A stretch of 64,000 bases of DNA from Cyanosarcina radialis HA8281-LM2 (GTDB lineage Bacteria; Cyanobacteriota; Cyanobacteriia; Cyanobacteriales; CCAP-1448): NCBI GenBank assembly GCA_019359615.1, contig JAHHHA010000012.1, forward strand, positions 62,001-126,000, in the 5' to 3' direction. Numbering within the stretch: position 1 is the stretch's first letter; the number at the start of each line of letters is the position of its first letter. The notes under the pieces were generated by a model. The model had not been told where the DNA came from, searched no databases, and saw only the letters and a program-made list of their open reading frames with translations. Both the position numbers and the translations under genes were made by a program. This document shows, one piece after another, positions 35,469-43,756 of this stretch.

Positions 35469-35744
35469 ATGAGTTGTCAAGATCTCAACAATCTGACTGC
35501 GGAAAACATGATTTCTAAAGCCACCTATCCAGCGTTTCGCTGCGAAGAGTGCATGAAAATTAATAGCCGCTGGGTACACCTACGCATTTGTCAAACTTGT
35601 GGAAAAATGCTCTGCTGCGACTCTTCCGAGCATCAACACGCTCGCCATCATTATGAAGCAACGGGTCATGCGGTAATTAGCTCGGCTGAATTGGGGGAAC
35701 AGTGGTTGTGGTGTTTTGCCCACGAGCAGGGAAAGGAATATTGA
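35469..35744 (+). CDS. UBP-type zinc-finger protein
   Basis: The 91-residue protein is little more than a ZnF-UBP domain: CEECMKINSRWVHLRICQTCG, LCCDSS, HQHARHHYEATGH. The conserved Cys and His ligands are all present. In eukaryotes this finger binds the C-terminus of free ubiquitin. Bacterial single-domain versions are widespread and their ligand is unknown. The start is ATG 35469. It stands alone between Nudix and DUF5996 genes. Confidence 0.85.
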   Translation: MSCQDLNNLTAENMISKATYPAFRCEECMKINSRWVHLRICQTCGKMLCCDSSEHQHARHHYEATGHAVISSAELGEQWLWCFAHEQGKEY

Positions 35745-35896
35745 AGCGATGCGGATTTCACCCATAGCAATCCATTCATGACTTGCGATCTAGCCGTCCC
35801 GGCTGTCCCACGGCAGGCAAGATGCCTGCGATCTAGAACTGCTATTAGATTCTCTTCTAAATTTGTTCGCCTAGTTTCCTCAAAGGGAGGTTTTTC

Positions 35897-36844
35897 ATGG
35901 CAACTTCTGTTCCAGATACGCCCCTAGATACCATTTGGCCCGATTTGCCCCTAGCAGCTTGGCAGGATACATATGCTACGCTCCACCTGTGGACGCAGAT
36001 CGTAGGTAAAATTCGATTGGCACTGGCTCCCAACCTCAACCATTGGTGGCATTCTACTCTATATGTAACGCCGCGCGGACTGACAACGGGTGCTATTCCT
36101 TACGCAACTCGTAACTTTCAAATTAGCTTTGACTTTCTCGAACATCAATTACAGATCGACACCAGCGACGGTATTACCAAAAGAATTGCCCTCGCTCCTC
36201 GCTCCGTGGCTGATTTTTATCGAGATGTAATGGACGCGCTGAGCGAGATGGGCATAAAAGTCCCAATTTGGACGATGCCGCAAGAAGTAGCAGAACCGAT
36301 ACCATTCGATCGCGACGATCGACATACGGCTTACGATCCAGAATACGCGCAGCGGTGTTGGCGAATTCTCGTGCAAGCAGACCGAGTGATGAGTGCGTTT
36401 CGATCGCGATTTATTGGCAAATCTAGCCCCGTACATTTCTTTTGGGGTAGCTTCGACCTGGCTGTGACTCGCTTCTCCGGTCGCCCTGCACCAGAGCATC
36501 CAGGTGGAATTCCTAATATGTCCGACTGGGTAACGCGAGAAGCCTATTCGCACGAAGTCAGTAGTTGCGGCTTTTGGCCGGGTGGCGGATCGATCGTGGA
36601 GCCAGTTTTTTACGCTTACGCTTACCCCGCACCCGAAGGGTTCCCAGATTACACCGTTCAACCTAAAGAGGCGTTCTATAGTTCTCAAATGCAAGAGTTT
36701 ATCCTACCTTATGAAGCAGTAAGACAGGCTGACGATCCAGATGCAACACTCTTGGCATTTTTCCAAAGTACCTATGAAGCAGCAGCAAATTTAGGACATT
36801 GGGACCGGGCAGCACTGGAACGTCCCTTAGCCTTACAAAGCTAA
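35897..36844 (+). CDS. DUF5996 family protein
   Basis: The 315-residue cytosolic protein starts at ATG 35897 behind AGGGAGG. It has the DUF5996 signature with WPDLPLAAWQDTYATLHLWTQ at the start, the WWHSTLYVTPRGLTTG block, HFFWGSFDLAVTRFSGR and EVSSCGFWPGGG, rich in aromatic residues. The family's function is unknown. The GSFDLAVTRFSGR region looks like a binding surface, but I infer no reaction. Confidence 0.85.
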   Translation: MATSVPDTPLDTIWPDLPLAAWQDTYATLHLWTQIVGKIRLALAPNLNHWWHSTLYVTPRGLTTGAIPYATRNFQISFDFLEHQLQIDTSDGITKRIALAPRSVADFYRDVMDALSEMGIKVPIWTMPQEVAEPIPFDRDDRHTAYDPEYAQRCWRILVQADRVMSAFRSRFIGKSSPVHFFWGSFDLAVTRFSGRPAPEHPGGIPNMSDWVTREAYSHEVSSCGFWPGGGSIVEPVFYAYAYPAPEGFPDYTVQPKEAFYSSQMQEFILPYEAVRQADDPDATLLAFFQSTYEAAANLGHWDRAALERPLALQS

Positions 36845-36884
36845 TAACAATTATTCGGCACGAAGGACGCAAAGAGGTATTACG

Positions 36885-36926
36885 GTTGGGTTCGTTGGGT
36901 TTCGCTGGCGCTCAACCCAACCTACG
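36885..36926. repeat. GTTGGGTTTC repeat, short copy
   Basis: GGTTGGGTTCGTTGGGTTTC then GCTCAACCCAACC, an inverted pair with a short loop. A similar unit is at 3021-3060 and another at 63596-63640. Confidence 0.6.
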
Positions 36927-36929
36927 GCT

Positions 36930-37643
36930 ATGAAATCAACAATGCAGCATCAACTTTCTTGGCAATACGATGAATTCAAGCAAGTCGGCAGGGACTACAA
37001 CAGTCAAGCTGAGGTGGAGGTTTACGATTCGAGTCACGCCGATTTCCGTGATATTGCAGCCGAAAGCGAGCGCGTTCTAGACTTACTAAGAATCGAGACT
37101 ACTGACACGCTAATCGATTTTGGAGCGGGTACTGGCATCTTTGCCATGCAAGCGGCACGCCGCTGTAGCCAAGTATATGCAGTTGATGTTTCTGAAACCA
37201 TGCTCGATCTTGCTAGTGCCAAGGCGGTTCGAGCGGGCATATCGAATATTGAATTCCACCACGCCGGATTCTTGACTTACCAGCATTCAGGAGAGACTGT
37301 AGATGCGATCGTCACTACATTTGCTTTCCATCATTTACCGGATTTTTGGAAAGGAATTGCCATGAATCGGATGAATGAGATGCTGAAAACTGGCGGGCAA
37401 CTTTACATCCACGACGTAATTATGGAAACCACCGACGCGCTGGCCAACATTAACGCGTTCATCCAAAAGCAAGAAGCCGCAGGAGGAGACTTTTTGCGGG
37501 AAGATGCTGAGGGACACTTTAGGGACGAGTATTCTACCTACGATTGGGTGATGGATGGTCTTTTGTGGCGATCGGGGTTTACGATCGAAAGCAAACAAAT
37601 AGACGGTGGTGTTATCGGCACTTACCTATGCACTAAGAAGTAA
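36930..37643 (+). CDS. Class I SAM-dependent methyltransferase
   Basis: The 237-residue protein has the methyltransferase motif I LIDFGAGTGIFAMQAA (about 60-76), motif II VDVSETML and motif IV AIVTTFAFHHLPD. It resembles ubiquinone/menaquinone-type small-molecule methyltransferases, but the substrate is unknown. An in-frame ATG 12 bases on (MQHQLSWQYD) is an alternative start. Its stop lies about 30 bases before a secreted phytase-like gene, so the two may share a transcript. Confidence 0.85.
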   Translation: MKSTMQHQLSWQYDEFKQVGRDYNSQAEVEVYDSSHADFRDIAAESERVLDLLRIETTDTLIDFGAGTGIFAMQAARRCSQVYAVDVSETMLDLASAKAVRAGISNIEFHHAGFLTYQHSGETVDAIVTTFAFHHLPDFWKGIAMNRMNEMLKTGGQLYIHDVIMETTDALANINAFIQKQEAAGGDFLREDAEGHFRDEYSTYDWVMDGLLWRSGFTIESKQIDGGVIGTYLCTKK

Positions 37644-37674
37644 ACGCCATTTTATAGTTGGAGAATTATTATAA

Positions 37675-38913
37675 ATGAAGCTTAAAGAGAGAAAAATAGT
37701 CAGCCAACGATCGCCTGCTAGAAGAAAAATCTGGCTGCGCCTCTTGGGAGCGTCAATCTTAGCAATTATTTTAACTTTATCTGTATTAGCTCAAGGTACT
37801 GCCCCAGAAAGTATTTTTCTCGATCTATCTTTAGAGTTTTTAGATAAATACGAACTGCCAAAAAGTAAGTTTAAAGATACTGTTGTTGGTGGGTTGTCGG
37901 GGATAGTATACGATCGAGAAGTAGATCGTTTCTATGCAATTTCCGACGATCGCAGACAACCAGGTTCGCCCAGGTTTTACACTCTGAAGCTAAATATCGA
38001 TCGCAATACTTCAGGTCAGATCGACCTGCAAAAAGTAGAAATAGAAGATGTCAGTTTTTTGACCGATCCAGATGGCAATAATTTTGCTCCTGGAACTACA
38101 GATACAGAAAGCATTGCTTTAACTCCACAGCGATCGCTATTTGTCGCTAGCGAAGGTGACGCTAATAGAGATATCGATCCATTTGTCAAGGAATTCGATT
38201 TAAAAACTGGGCGACAGCTTCAAAGTTTACCTATTCCCAATCGCTACCTGCCCAACTTAACTGCGATTAATGGCAAGCAAGAAGTGGTTAGCGGCGTGCA
38301 GAATAACTTGGCATTTGAATCGCTAACTATTCCTCCAGGCGGCGATCCACTGCGGGTTTATACGGCGACAGAATCAGCTTTATTGCAAGACAAAGCCCCG
38401 GTAAAAACAACTCGTCATGGCAGCGAAACAGACTTAAAGGCAGGTCCGGAAAGCCGCGTATTGCACTATTTAATTAACAACGATGGCCCTCAACTAGTTG
38501 CTGAATATATTTATCAGTTAGAACCTCCTCCGGGAATTGCCATCAAACATGGGTTGGCAGAGTTATTATCTTTAGACCAAGAAGGTCACTTTCTGACTTT
38601 AGAGAGATCGCTTGGTCTATTAGGTTTTGACGTGCGAATTTTTCAAGCAGTAATTGGAGGGGCAACCGATACTTCTCAGATTTATAAGTTGAGCGATCGA
38701 CCAGAAAAAATCGAACCGATGGCGAAACAGTTGGTTCTAGATTTAGACAAGCGAAGGATAGGAATAGATAATTTAGAAGGGATGACTCTCGGCCCGATTT
38801 TGCCAGATGGTTCTCAAAGTTTAGTAATGATTAGCGACGACAATTTTAGAAGAGAACAAAAAACTCAATTGCTCCTGTTCCGCTTGCGTGGCATCAGATC
38901 GACGACTAATTGA
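37675..38913 (+). CDS. Secreted phytase-like esterase-domain protein
   Basis: The 412-residue protein has a basic N-terminus and one hydrophobic signal segment (about 22-40, LGASILAIILTLSVLAQG). The remainder fits the Phytase-like (esterase-like) beta-propeller family: GGLSGIVYDREVDRFYAISDD, FAPGTTDTESIALTP and NLEGMTLGPILPDG. These proteins are thought to hydrolyse phosphoesters in the periplasm or outside the cell. Phosphate scavenging is therefore a possible role but unproven. Start at ATG 37675. Confidence 0.85.
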   Translation: MKLKERKIVSQRSPARRKIWLRLLGASILAIILTLSVLAQGTAPESIFLDLSLEFLDKYELPKSKFKDTVVGGLSGIVYDREVDRFYAISDDRRQPGSPRFYTLKLNIDRNTSGQIDLQKVEIEDVSFLTDPDGNNFAPGTTDTESIALTPQRSLFVASEGDANRDIDPFVKEFDLKTGRQLQSLPIPNRYLPNLTAINGKQEVVSGVQNNLAFESLTIPPGGDPLRVYTATESALLQDKAPVKTTRHGSETDLKAGPESRVLHYLINNDGPQLVAEYIYQLEPPPGIAIKHGLAELLSLDQEGHFLTLERSLGLLGFDVRIFQAVIGGATDTSQIYKLSDRPEKIEPMAKQLVLDLDKRRIGIDNLEGMTLGPILPDGSQSLVMISDDNFRREQKTQLLLFRLRGIRSTTN

Positions 38914-38931
38914 GATAGCGGCCAAACCATG

Positions 38932-39564
38932 TTAAGCAGCAGCTAACTTAGCAATTTCGATCTGGGCGTTAGCGATCGACTCTGCTAACTTGTGCCCCCC
39001 GTACTCATCGTTTTCGACATGAACGAAGGTGATATCCGTGATGCCCATAAACCCAAAAACAGTTATCAGGTAAGGGTCGTGATGATTCATTTTCTGGTTA
39101 CGACCTCCACGATCGTATCCACCATCACCAGAAGCCGTAATGACAAATATTTTCTTGTTGTGGACGAGAGGTTTATAAGGCATTTGTGGGTCTTCAGGCT
39201 CAAATAACCACGTTCGCCCAACTCGAACGATCTGATCGATGTAGGCTTTGAATGTGCTTGGAACGCTGAAGTTATACATGGGAACGCCGATGACGTAGAT
39301 ATCGGCGGCTAAGAATTCGTCCACGAGTCGATCGCTGAGGCTAATCGCTGCCTGCAACTCAGGCGTGTGTTTTTCGGGGGGTGTAAATGCTGCCGCAATC
39401 CACGGTTCGTCCACATGAGGAACGGGATCGCGACCGAGATCTCGATAGGTGACAGTATCCCCAGGATGAGCTTGCTGCCATTGTTCGACAAACTCGCGGG
39501 TCAGGCGGCGAGAGTGAGAGCGCTCTCCGCGCGGACTAGAATCGAGGTGCAGTAAATGTGCCAT
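38932..39564 (-). CDS. azoR: FMN-dependent NADH-azoreductase / quinone reductase
   Basis: ATG 39564 (MAHLLHLDSSPRG) is preferred; AGGAGA lies about 9 bases upstream, whereas the earlier in-frame ATG has no site. The ~210-residue protein has the flavodoxin-fold markers HLDSSPRGERSHSRRL, VPMYNFSVPSTFKAYID and ITASGDGGYD. AzoR uses NADH to reduce quinones and azo compounds by two electrons. An AraC-type regulator is divergently transcribed from the shared spacer and is the likely controller. Confidence 0.92.
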   Translation of the reverse strand: MAHLLHLDSSPRGERSHSRRLTREFVEQWQQAHPGDTVTYRDLGRDPVPHVDEPWIAAAFTPPEKHTPELQAAISLSDRLVDEFLAADIYVIGVPMYNFSVPSTFKAYIDQIVRVGRTWLFEPEDPQMPYKPLVHNKKIFVITASGDGGYDRGGRNQKMNHHDPYLITVFGFMGITDITFVHVENDEYGGHKLAESIANAQIEIAKLAAA

Positions 39565-39721
39565 AGCTGTAAATCTCCTGTTTATAGCAGCTTGCATTGG
39601 CATAGACTTGTGGGACAGCCCAGAGGGTTATCCCTGTGAAGCGGTGGTGGTAGTTGCCCGATCGTTTTTAAATGTAGATGCGTTTGAGATTCTCTAAATC
39701 AAACACTCTTTCAGCTTAGGC

Positions 39722-39816
39722 AAGTGCCGTCGGCTCAACTATCACATTCCTGGGGAACTATCAAAATTTTGGGATCGATTTTTCAGCCGATCGGCACTTA
39801 TCCTCTAAAAGTGCCT
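39722..39816. promoter_or_regulatory. Repeated AAGTGCC half-sites in the azoR/AraC spacer
   Basis: AAGTGCCGTCGGCT (39722-39735) faces an imperfect inverted copy, AGCCGATCGGCACTT (39785-39799). A third AAGTGCC is at about 39810-39816. The arrangement, 30-130 bases before the AraC gene, fits binding sites of a dimeric AraC activator. Confidence 0.45.
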
Positions 39817-39848
39817 AGAATCGGATCTAATGCTATTAGGCTTGTGTC

Positions 39849-40721
39849 ATGCAGACGATCGCTACCTATCAGCCGGAAACGTATTACCCGCCCATTTTGT
39901 CGAGCCAAGATCGGGGTTGGAGCAATATTTTAGTCGAACAATTCCAATCTCCACCGGGTGAAGGAATGTGTCGTTACAGCGACGAACACGCGATTTGTCT
40001 GTCTCTCTCTCCGCGTCCCGTTCGCTTTCTGCAAATTAAGGGAGGCAGAACCTATAGCAGCCTGTACGGGAAAGGCGACATTTCCATTACGCCCGCCCAG
40101 ATGCGTTTTTTTGCCCGTTGGGATAGCGACGATCGCTACTTGCAGATTCGCATTGCCTCTGGTTTTATTCAGCAAGTGGCGAGGGAGTCTCTGGCGATGA
40201 ACCCCGATAGAATTGAATTAATCCCTGAATTTCGGACTCGCGATCCGCAAATTGAGTCTCTCGGTTTGTTGTTGCTCGCCGAGCTAAAACAGGAAAATGT
40301 GGGCGGCCAGCTTTACATCGAATCGCTAGCAAACGTGCTAGCAGTGCATTTACTCAGGCAATATGCGACTGCTGAACCTCGAATTTTTACCCATAAAGGC
40401 GGTTTACCAGAACATCAGCTTCAGCAAGTTTTAGACTATATCCACGCACATCTCGATCGAGATATTAAGCTAGACGATTTAGCCCGATTGCTGAATATCA
40501 GTCAATTTCATTTCATTTATTTGTTTAAACAGGCGATCGGCACATCCCCTTACCAATACCTCCTCCAGCAACGGGTAGAACGGGCAAAGCTGTTGTTAAA
40601 ACAAACCGAGCGATCGATCGTGGAAATTGCTTTAGAGTGTGGGTTCAGCAGCCATAGCCATTTGAGCAAACAGTTTCGGCAACTTACAGGTATGACTCCG
40701 AAAGCATACAGAACGAATTGA
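39849..40721 (+). CDS. AraC-family transcriptional regulator
   Basis: The 290-residue protein has a cupin-like N-terminal effector domain (about 1-170) and two helix-turn-helix units in the C-terminus (about 188-288). These are LDDLARLLNISQFHFIYLFKQAIG and IVEIALECGFSSHSHLSKQFRQLTGMTPKAYR. It is divergent from azoR, so it probably responds to quinones or electrophiles and controls azoR and itself. ATG 39849 is used; no strong ribosome site is seen. Confidence 0.92.
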   Translation: MQTIATYQPETYYPPILSSQDRGWSNILVEQFQSPPGEGMCRYSDEHAICLSLSPRPVRFLQIKGGRTYSSLYGKGDISITPAQMRFFARWDSDDRYLQIRIASGFIQQVARESLAMNPDRIELIPEFRTRDPQIESLGLLLLAELKQENVGGQLYIESLANVLAVHLLRQYATAEPRIFTHKGGLPEHQLQQVLDYIHAHLDRDIKLDDLARLLNISQFHFIYLFKQAIGTSPYQYLLQQRVERAKLLLKQTERSIVEIALECGFSSHSHLSKQFRQLTGMTPKAYRTN

Positions 40722-41042
40722 ACGATCGCGAACTGGCAAATTAGGAATGATACAAATCAAATCTAAAAGCTTAAACTATGTGGTGCTCCTGCGACGGATT
40801 GTTAGATCTCTGTCATAGCTAGGGTTATCGCCGTCTAACGCACCCTACCTTAATACACTAAATTAAGTTTCGCCTCTGCGATCGACAGATAAATGTTGAA
40901 TCTTAGTAGGAAAAATTACATGGAAAAACCAGCGGCAGAGATGTAGCAACGCTACGCCTCTGCCTCTAGCTTTGCCGCCGAGAGAGCAACGCGCTGCCCG
41001 CGCTGTATGCGTAGCATCAGCGTCGGGAGATATCACATCTGT
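40722..41042. repeat. Repeat-rich spacer (AACGCACCCTACC and AGAGACGTAG elements)
   Basis: At 40791-40855 lies GGATTGTTAGATC...GCCGTCTAACGCACCCTACC, which recurs at 63664-63733. At 40936-40965 is a diverged AGAGATGTAGCAACGCTACG palindrome. No gene is seen. Confidence 0.55.
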
Positions 41043-41252
41043 CTAATGGCTACTGCTTAATTGATGAGTCATCAGCCGAACTGCCCAGAGGCTTAACACC
41101 ACACCGATGACTAGTCCTAGCCACGAACCCCAGAAGGGAACGGCAAATGTCCCCAGTTGAACCGACCAGTGGTTAACTAGCCTCACCAGATGCAACAGTG
41201 CCACTAAACCAAAAATTATGGCTGTAATTAGAAGATATGCTCTTTCTCTCAT
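41043..41252 (-). CDS. Small two-helix membrane protein
   Basis: The 69-residue protein has two predicted transmembrane helices (LLITAIIFGLVALLHLVRLV and FWGSWLGLVIGVVLSLWAV) joined by a short polar loop. It starts at ATG 41252 behind an AGGGAGGATTGAGC stretch. Family unknown. Composition and ribosome site support it as real. Nothing nearby suggests a partner. Confidence 0.65.
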   Translation of the reverse strand: MRERAYLLITAIIFGLVALLHLVRLVNHWSVQLGTFAVPFWGSWLGLVIGVVLSLWAVRLMTHQLSSSH

Positions 41253-41432
41253 AGCTCAATCCTCCCTGTTGTTCTCGACCGTCATCGGCTTACCACTCCT
41301 ACCCACATCCGAATCGCCAGCCGAGAGCATCTAACTCAAGTTTGTTGTTCTCCTCTTTGGATCTTAGAAGTTAATTGTGAGGAAATTGTGAACCGATTTA
41401 TTCTCAAATCCGCCAGCCTTTTTCAACAAGTT

Positions 41433-43370
41433 TTAATTACTAGCTATTTCAGCTAATTCTAACCAGCGTTCGGTCGATCGTTCGATTTCTCGATCGAGAT
41501 CTTGCAACTTTTCTGTCAATTCTTGCAATTTGGTATAGCCAGCGGGAGGCTGGTGGTAAATAGTATGTTCGATTTCGGCTTTCTCGGCTTCTAGTTCGGG
41601 AATTTTGGTTTCTAGAGTTTCTAATTCTCGCTTTTCCTTAGAGGAAAGCTTGCGAGGCTTGCCGTTATTTGCTGGGGTAGTAGCTTTGGGTTTTTGCGGC
41701 TCAGCTTTCGACTTAGATGGCTGAGTATTAGCCGTCTCTGCAATTTTTGCGGCTTCTGCTTGCTTGAAATCTAAATAGACGGCATAGTTACCAGGATACT
41801 GACGCACGTTGCCATCTGGTTCGATTTCAAAGATGGTGTTGACGGTGCGATCGAGAAAATAGCGATCGTGAGAAACTACGATCGCGCAACCATTAAAATC
41901 TTCTATATACTCTTCTAAAACCGCTAAAGTTTGCACGTCTAGGTCGTTCGTCGGTTCGTCGAGTAGTAAGACATTGGGGGTACTCATCAACACTCGCAAC
42001 AGGAATAGGCGGCGCTTTTCTCCACCAGATAGCTTGTGAATGGGTGCATACTGCTGACTTCCAGGAAACAAGAATCTCTCTAACATTTGCGAGGCAGTAA
42101 TTTGAGTACCATCAGCAATTTTGAGATATTCGCCTACTTCCTTGATATAGTTGATAACTCGCTGATTTTCGTTGAGTGCGGCAAGTAAAGGTTCTGAGTG
42201 TTGATCGAAATATCCCATGTGGATAGTCGAACCGATTTCGACAGTACCCGCATCCGGTTGTATCCGTTGAGTAATGATATCTAAAAGGGTAGATTTTCCC
42301 GCACCATTACCACCGATAATACCGATTCGATCTTCTGGATTAAAAGTGTAGGTAAAGTCTTTAATTAAAGTGCGTTCCTCATACCCTTTAGTAATCTGGT
42401 TCAGTTCGATTACTTTTTTGCCAATCCGCCGAGTAGGGTTAGAAATATCTACTTTCCCTTGAGTTTGTTTAAACTCCCGATCTTGCATTTCATGAATGCG
42501 ATCGATCCTTGCTTTCTGTTTGGTACTGCGGGCTTTGGGGCCGCGTTTGAGCCATTCTAACTCTCGCCGCAATACCCCTTGATGCTTTTTCTGACTGCTA
42601 ATTACAGATTCTTCGGCTAAAGCTTTCTTTTCTAAATAGTAGGAGTAGTTGCCGTCGTAGGTGTATAAATCGCCCCGATCGATTTCAATAATGCGGTTAG
42701 TAACTTTATCGAGGAAATAGCGATCGTGAGTAATTAAGAAAATTGCCCCGCGAAACCGATTCAGATAAGTTTGCAACCACTCCACAGAAAGGGCATCTAA
42801 ATGGTTGGTAGGTTCGTCCATCAGTAATACGTCCGGTTCCGCCATTAACGCTGAGGCTAGAGCAATTCGCTTGCGATACCCTCCCGATAGAGTGCCGACT
42901 TGGGCATGAAAGTCGTGAATTCCTAACTTACTGAGGATAATTTTGGCATTAGTTTCTAATTCCCACGCCCCAGTTGCATCCATTTGTTGGATCAGCTTAG
43001 ATAGACGAGACATGAGGCGATCGCTCTCTTCCCCTGTAGTATGGGCTAAGCGATCGGAAATATCTTCGTATTCCCTCACTAAAGCCATTTGTTCGCCACT
43101 ATCAGCAAAAATCTGTTCTAAAACCGTCTTAGATTCATCTAGATCTGGCTGCTGGGGTAAATAAACGATCCTCGCCCCCGAATTAACCATAAGAGAACCA
43201 GAATCGATCGACTCTAAACCTGCAATTATCTTTAATAGGGTAGATTTGCCCGAACCATTTGTTCCAATTAATCCAACTTTATCGGTGGCATCAAGGCTAA
43301 AACTAGCATCTTTGAGAATTTCTTTGATGCCAAAGTCTTTTTTAACAGATTGTAGGGTGAAGATACTCAT
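41433..43370 (-). CDS. ABC-F family ATPase, Uup-like
   Basis: The 645-residue protein has two ABC modules with Walker A GTNGSGKST and GGNGAGKST and signature LSGGYRK and LSGGEKR. They are joined by the arginine-rich linker typical of ABC-F, and there are no membrane segments. The C-terminus (about 560-640) is a charged coiled coil (KEKRELETLETKIPELEAEK), as in Uup. ABC-F proteins act on ribosomes or, for Uup, affect DNA precise excision. The Uup assignment is by the C-terminal extension. Confidence 0.9.
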   Translation of the reverse strand: MSIFTLQSVKKDFGIKEILKDASFSLDATDKVGLIGTNGSGKSTLLKIIAGLESIDSGSLMVNSGARIVYLPQQPDLDESKTVLEQIFADSGEQMALVREYEDISDRLAHTTGEESDRLMSRLSKLIQQMDATGAWELETNAKIILSKLGIHDFHAQVGTLSGGYRKRIALASALMAEPDVLLMDEPTNHLDALSVEWLQTYLNRFRGAIFLITHDRYFLDKVTNRIIEIDRGDLYTYDGNYSYYLEKKALAEESVISSQKKHQGVLRRELEWLKRGPKARSTKQKARIDRIHEMQDREFKQTQGKVDISNPTRRIGKKVIELNQITKGYEERTLIKDFTYTFNPEDRIGIIGGNGAGKSTLLDIITQRIQPDAGTVEIGSTIHMGYFDQHSEPLLAALNENQRVINYIKEVGEYLKIADGTQITASQMLERFLFPGSQQYAPIHKLSGGEKRRLFLLRVLMSTPNVLLLDEPTNDLDVQTLAVLEEYIEDFNGCAIVVSHDRYFLDRTVNTIFEIEPDGNVRQYPGNYAVYLDFKQAEAAKIAETANTQPSKSKAEPQKPKATTPANNGKPRKLSSKEKRELETLETKIPELEAEKAEIEHTIYHQPPAGYTKLQELTEKLQDLDREIERSTERWLELAEIASN

Positions 43371-43396
43371 GAAGTCGCGACAGATGAAGTAAAATT

Positions 43397-43609
43397 ATGG
43401 CCCGAGCTAACGAGCCAAACGATAGAAATCGAGAAATCGATCGACAGTTTAGAATTTTAAATCGTAGAGTCGATCGATTGGAATACGCCCAAATTTCGCC
43501 ACAAGAGTTCTCAAGAGCAAAAGGCACAATTACGGTTTTCGGGGATTATCTGGGGACAAAGATCGATTTAGCTATAAGGTCGAAGTTTAGATCGAATGAA
43601 CGATATTAA
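43397..43609 (+). CDS. Small protein, possible antitoxin remnant
   Basis: The 70-residue frame reads NREIDRQFRILNRRVDRLEYAQISPQEFSRA, a heptad-rich stretch that resembles the N-terminus of small cyanobacterial coiled-coil proteins. The sequence after SRA changes character (KGTITVFGDYLG...), suggesting a frameshift or truncation. It is divergent from the ABC-F gene. Directly downstream is a truncated PIN toxin, so it may be the degraded partner. Coding status is uncertain. Confidence 0.4.
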   Translation: MARANEPNDRNREIDRQFRILNRRVDRLEYAQISPQEFSRAKGTITVFGDYLGTKIDLAIRSKFRSNERY

Positions 43610-43651
43610 TGCCTGCTAGCAGAATGTACGGTTTCGCAATTGGTAAATAGG

Positions 43652-43756
43652 ATGGCAAGAATATATTTAGATACTAGCGCCTATAACCGTCCATTTGACG
43701 ATCGAACCCAGCCGAAAATTTTTCTCGAATCCCAAGCTGTTGCCACAAATAGTTAA
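43652..43756 (+). pseudogene. Truncated VapC-like PIN toxin (34 residues)
   Basis: ATG 43652 opens MARIYLDTSAYNRPFDDRTQ, the exact N-terminal pattern of cyanobacterial PIN-domain toxins, including the first catalytic Asp (YLDTS). The frame stops at 43754-43756 after 34 residues, where about 130-140 are expected. The remaining acidic residues are absent. The stop overlaps the end of cbiG-cobJ on the other strand. It is therefore a dead toxin gene. Confidence 0.75.
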
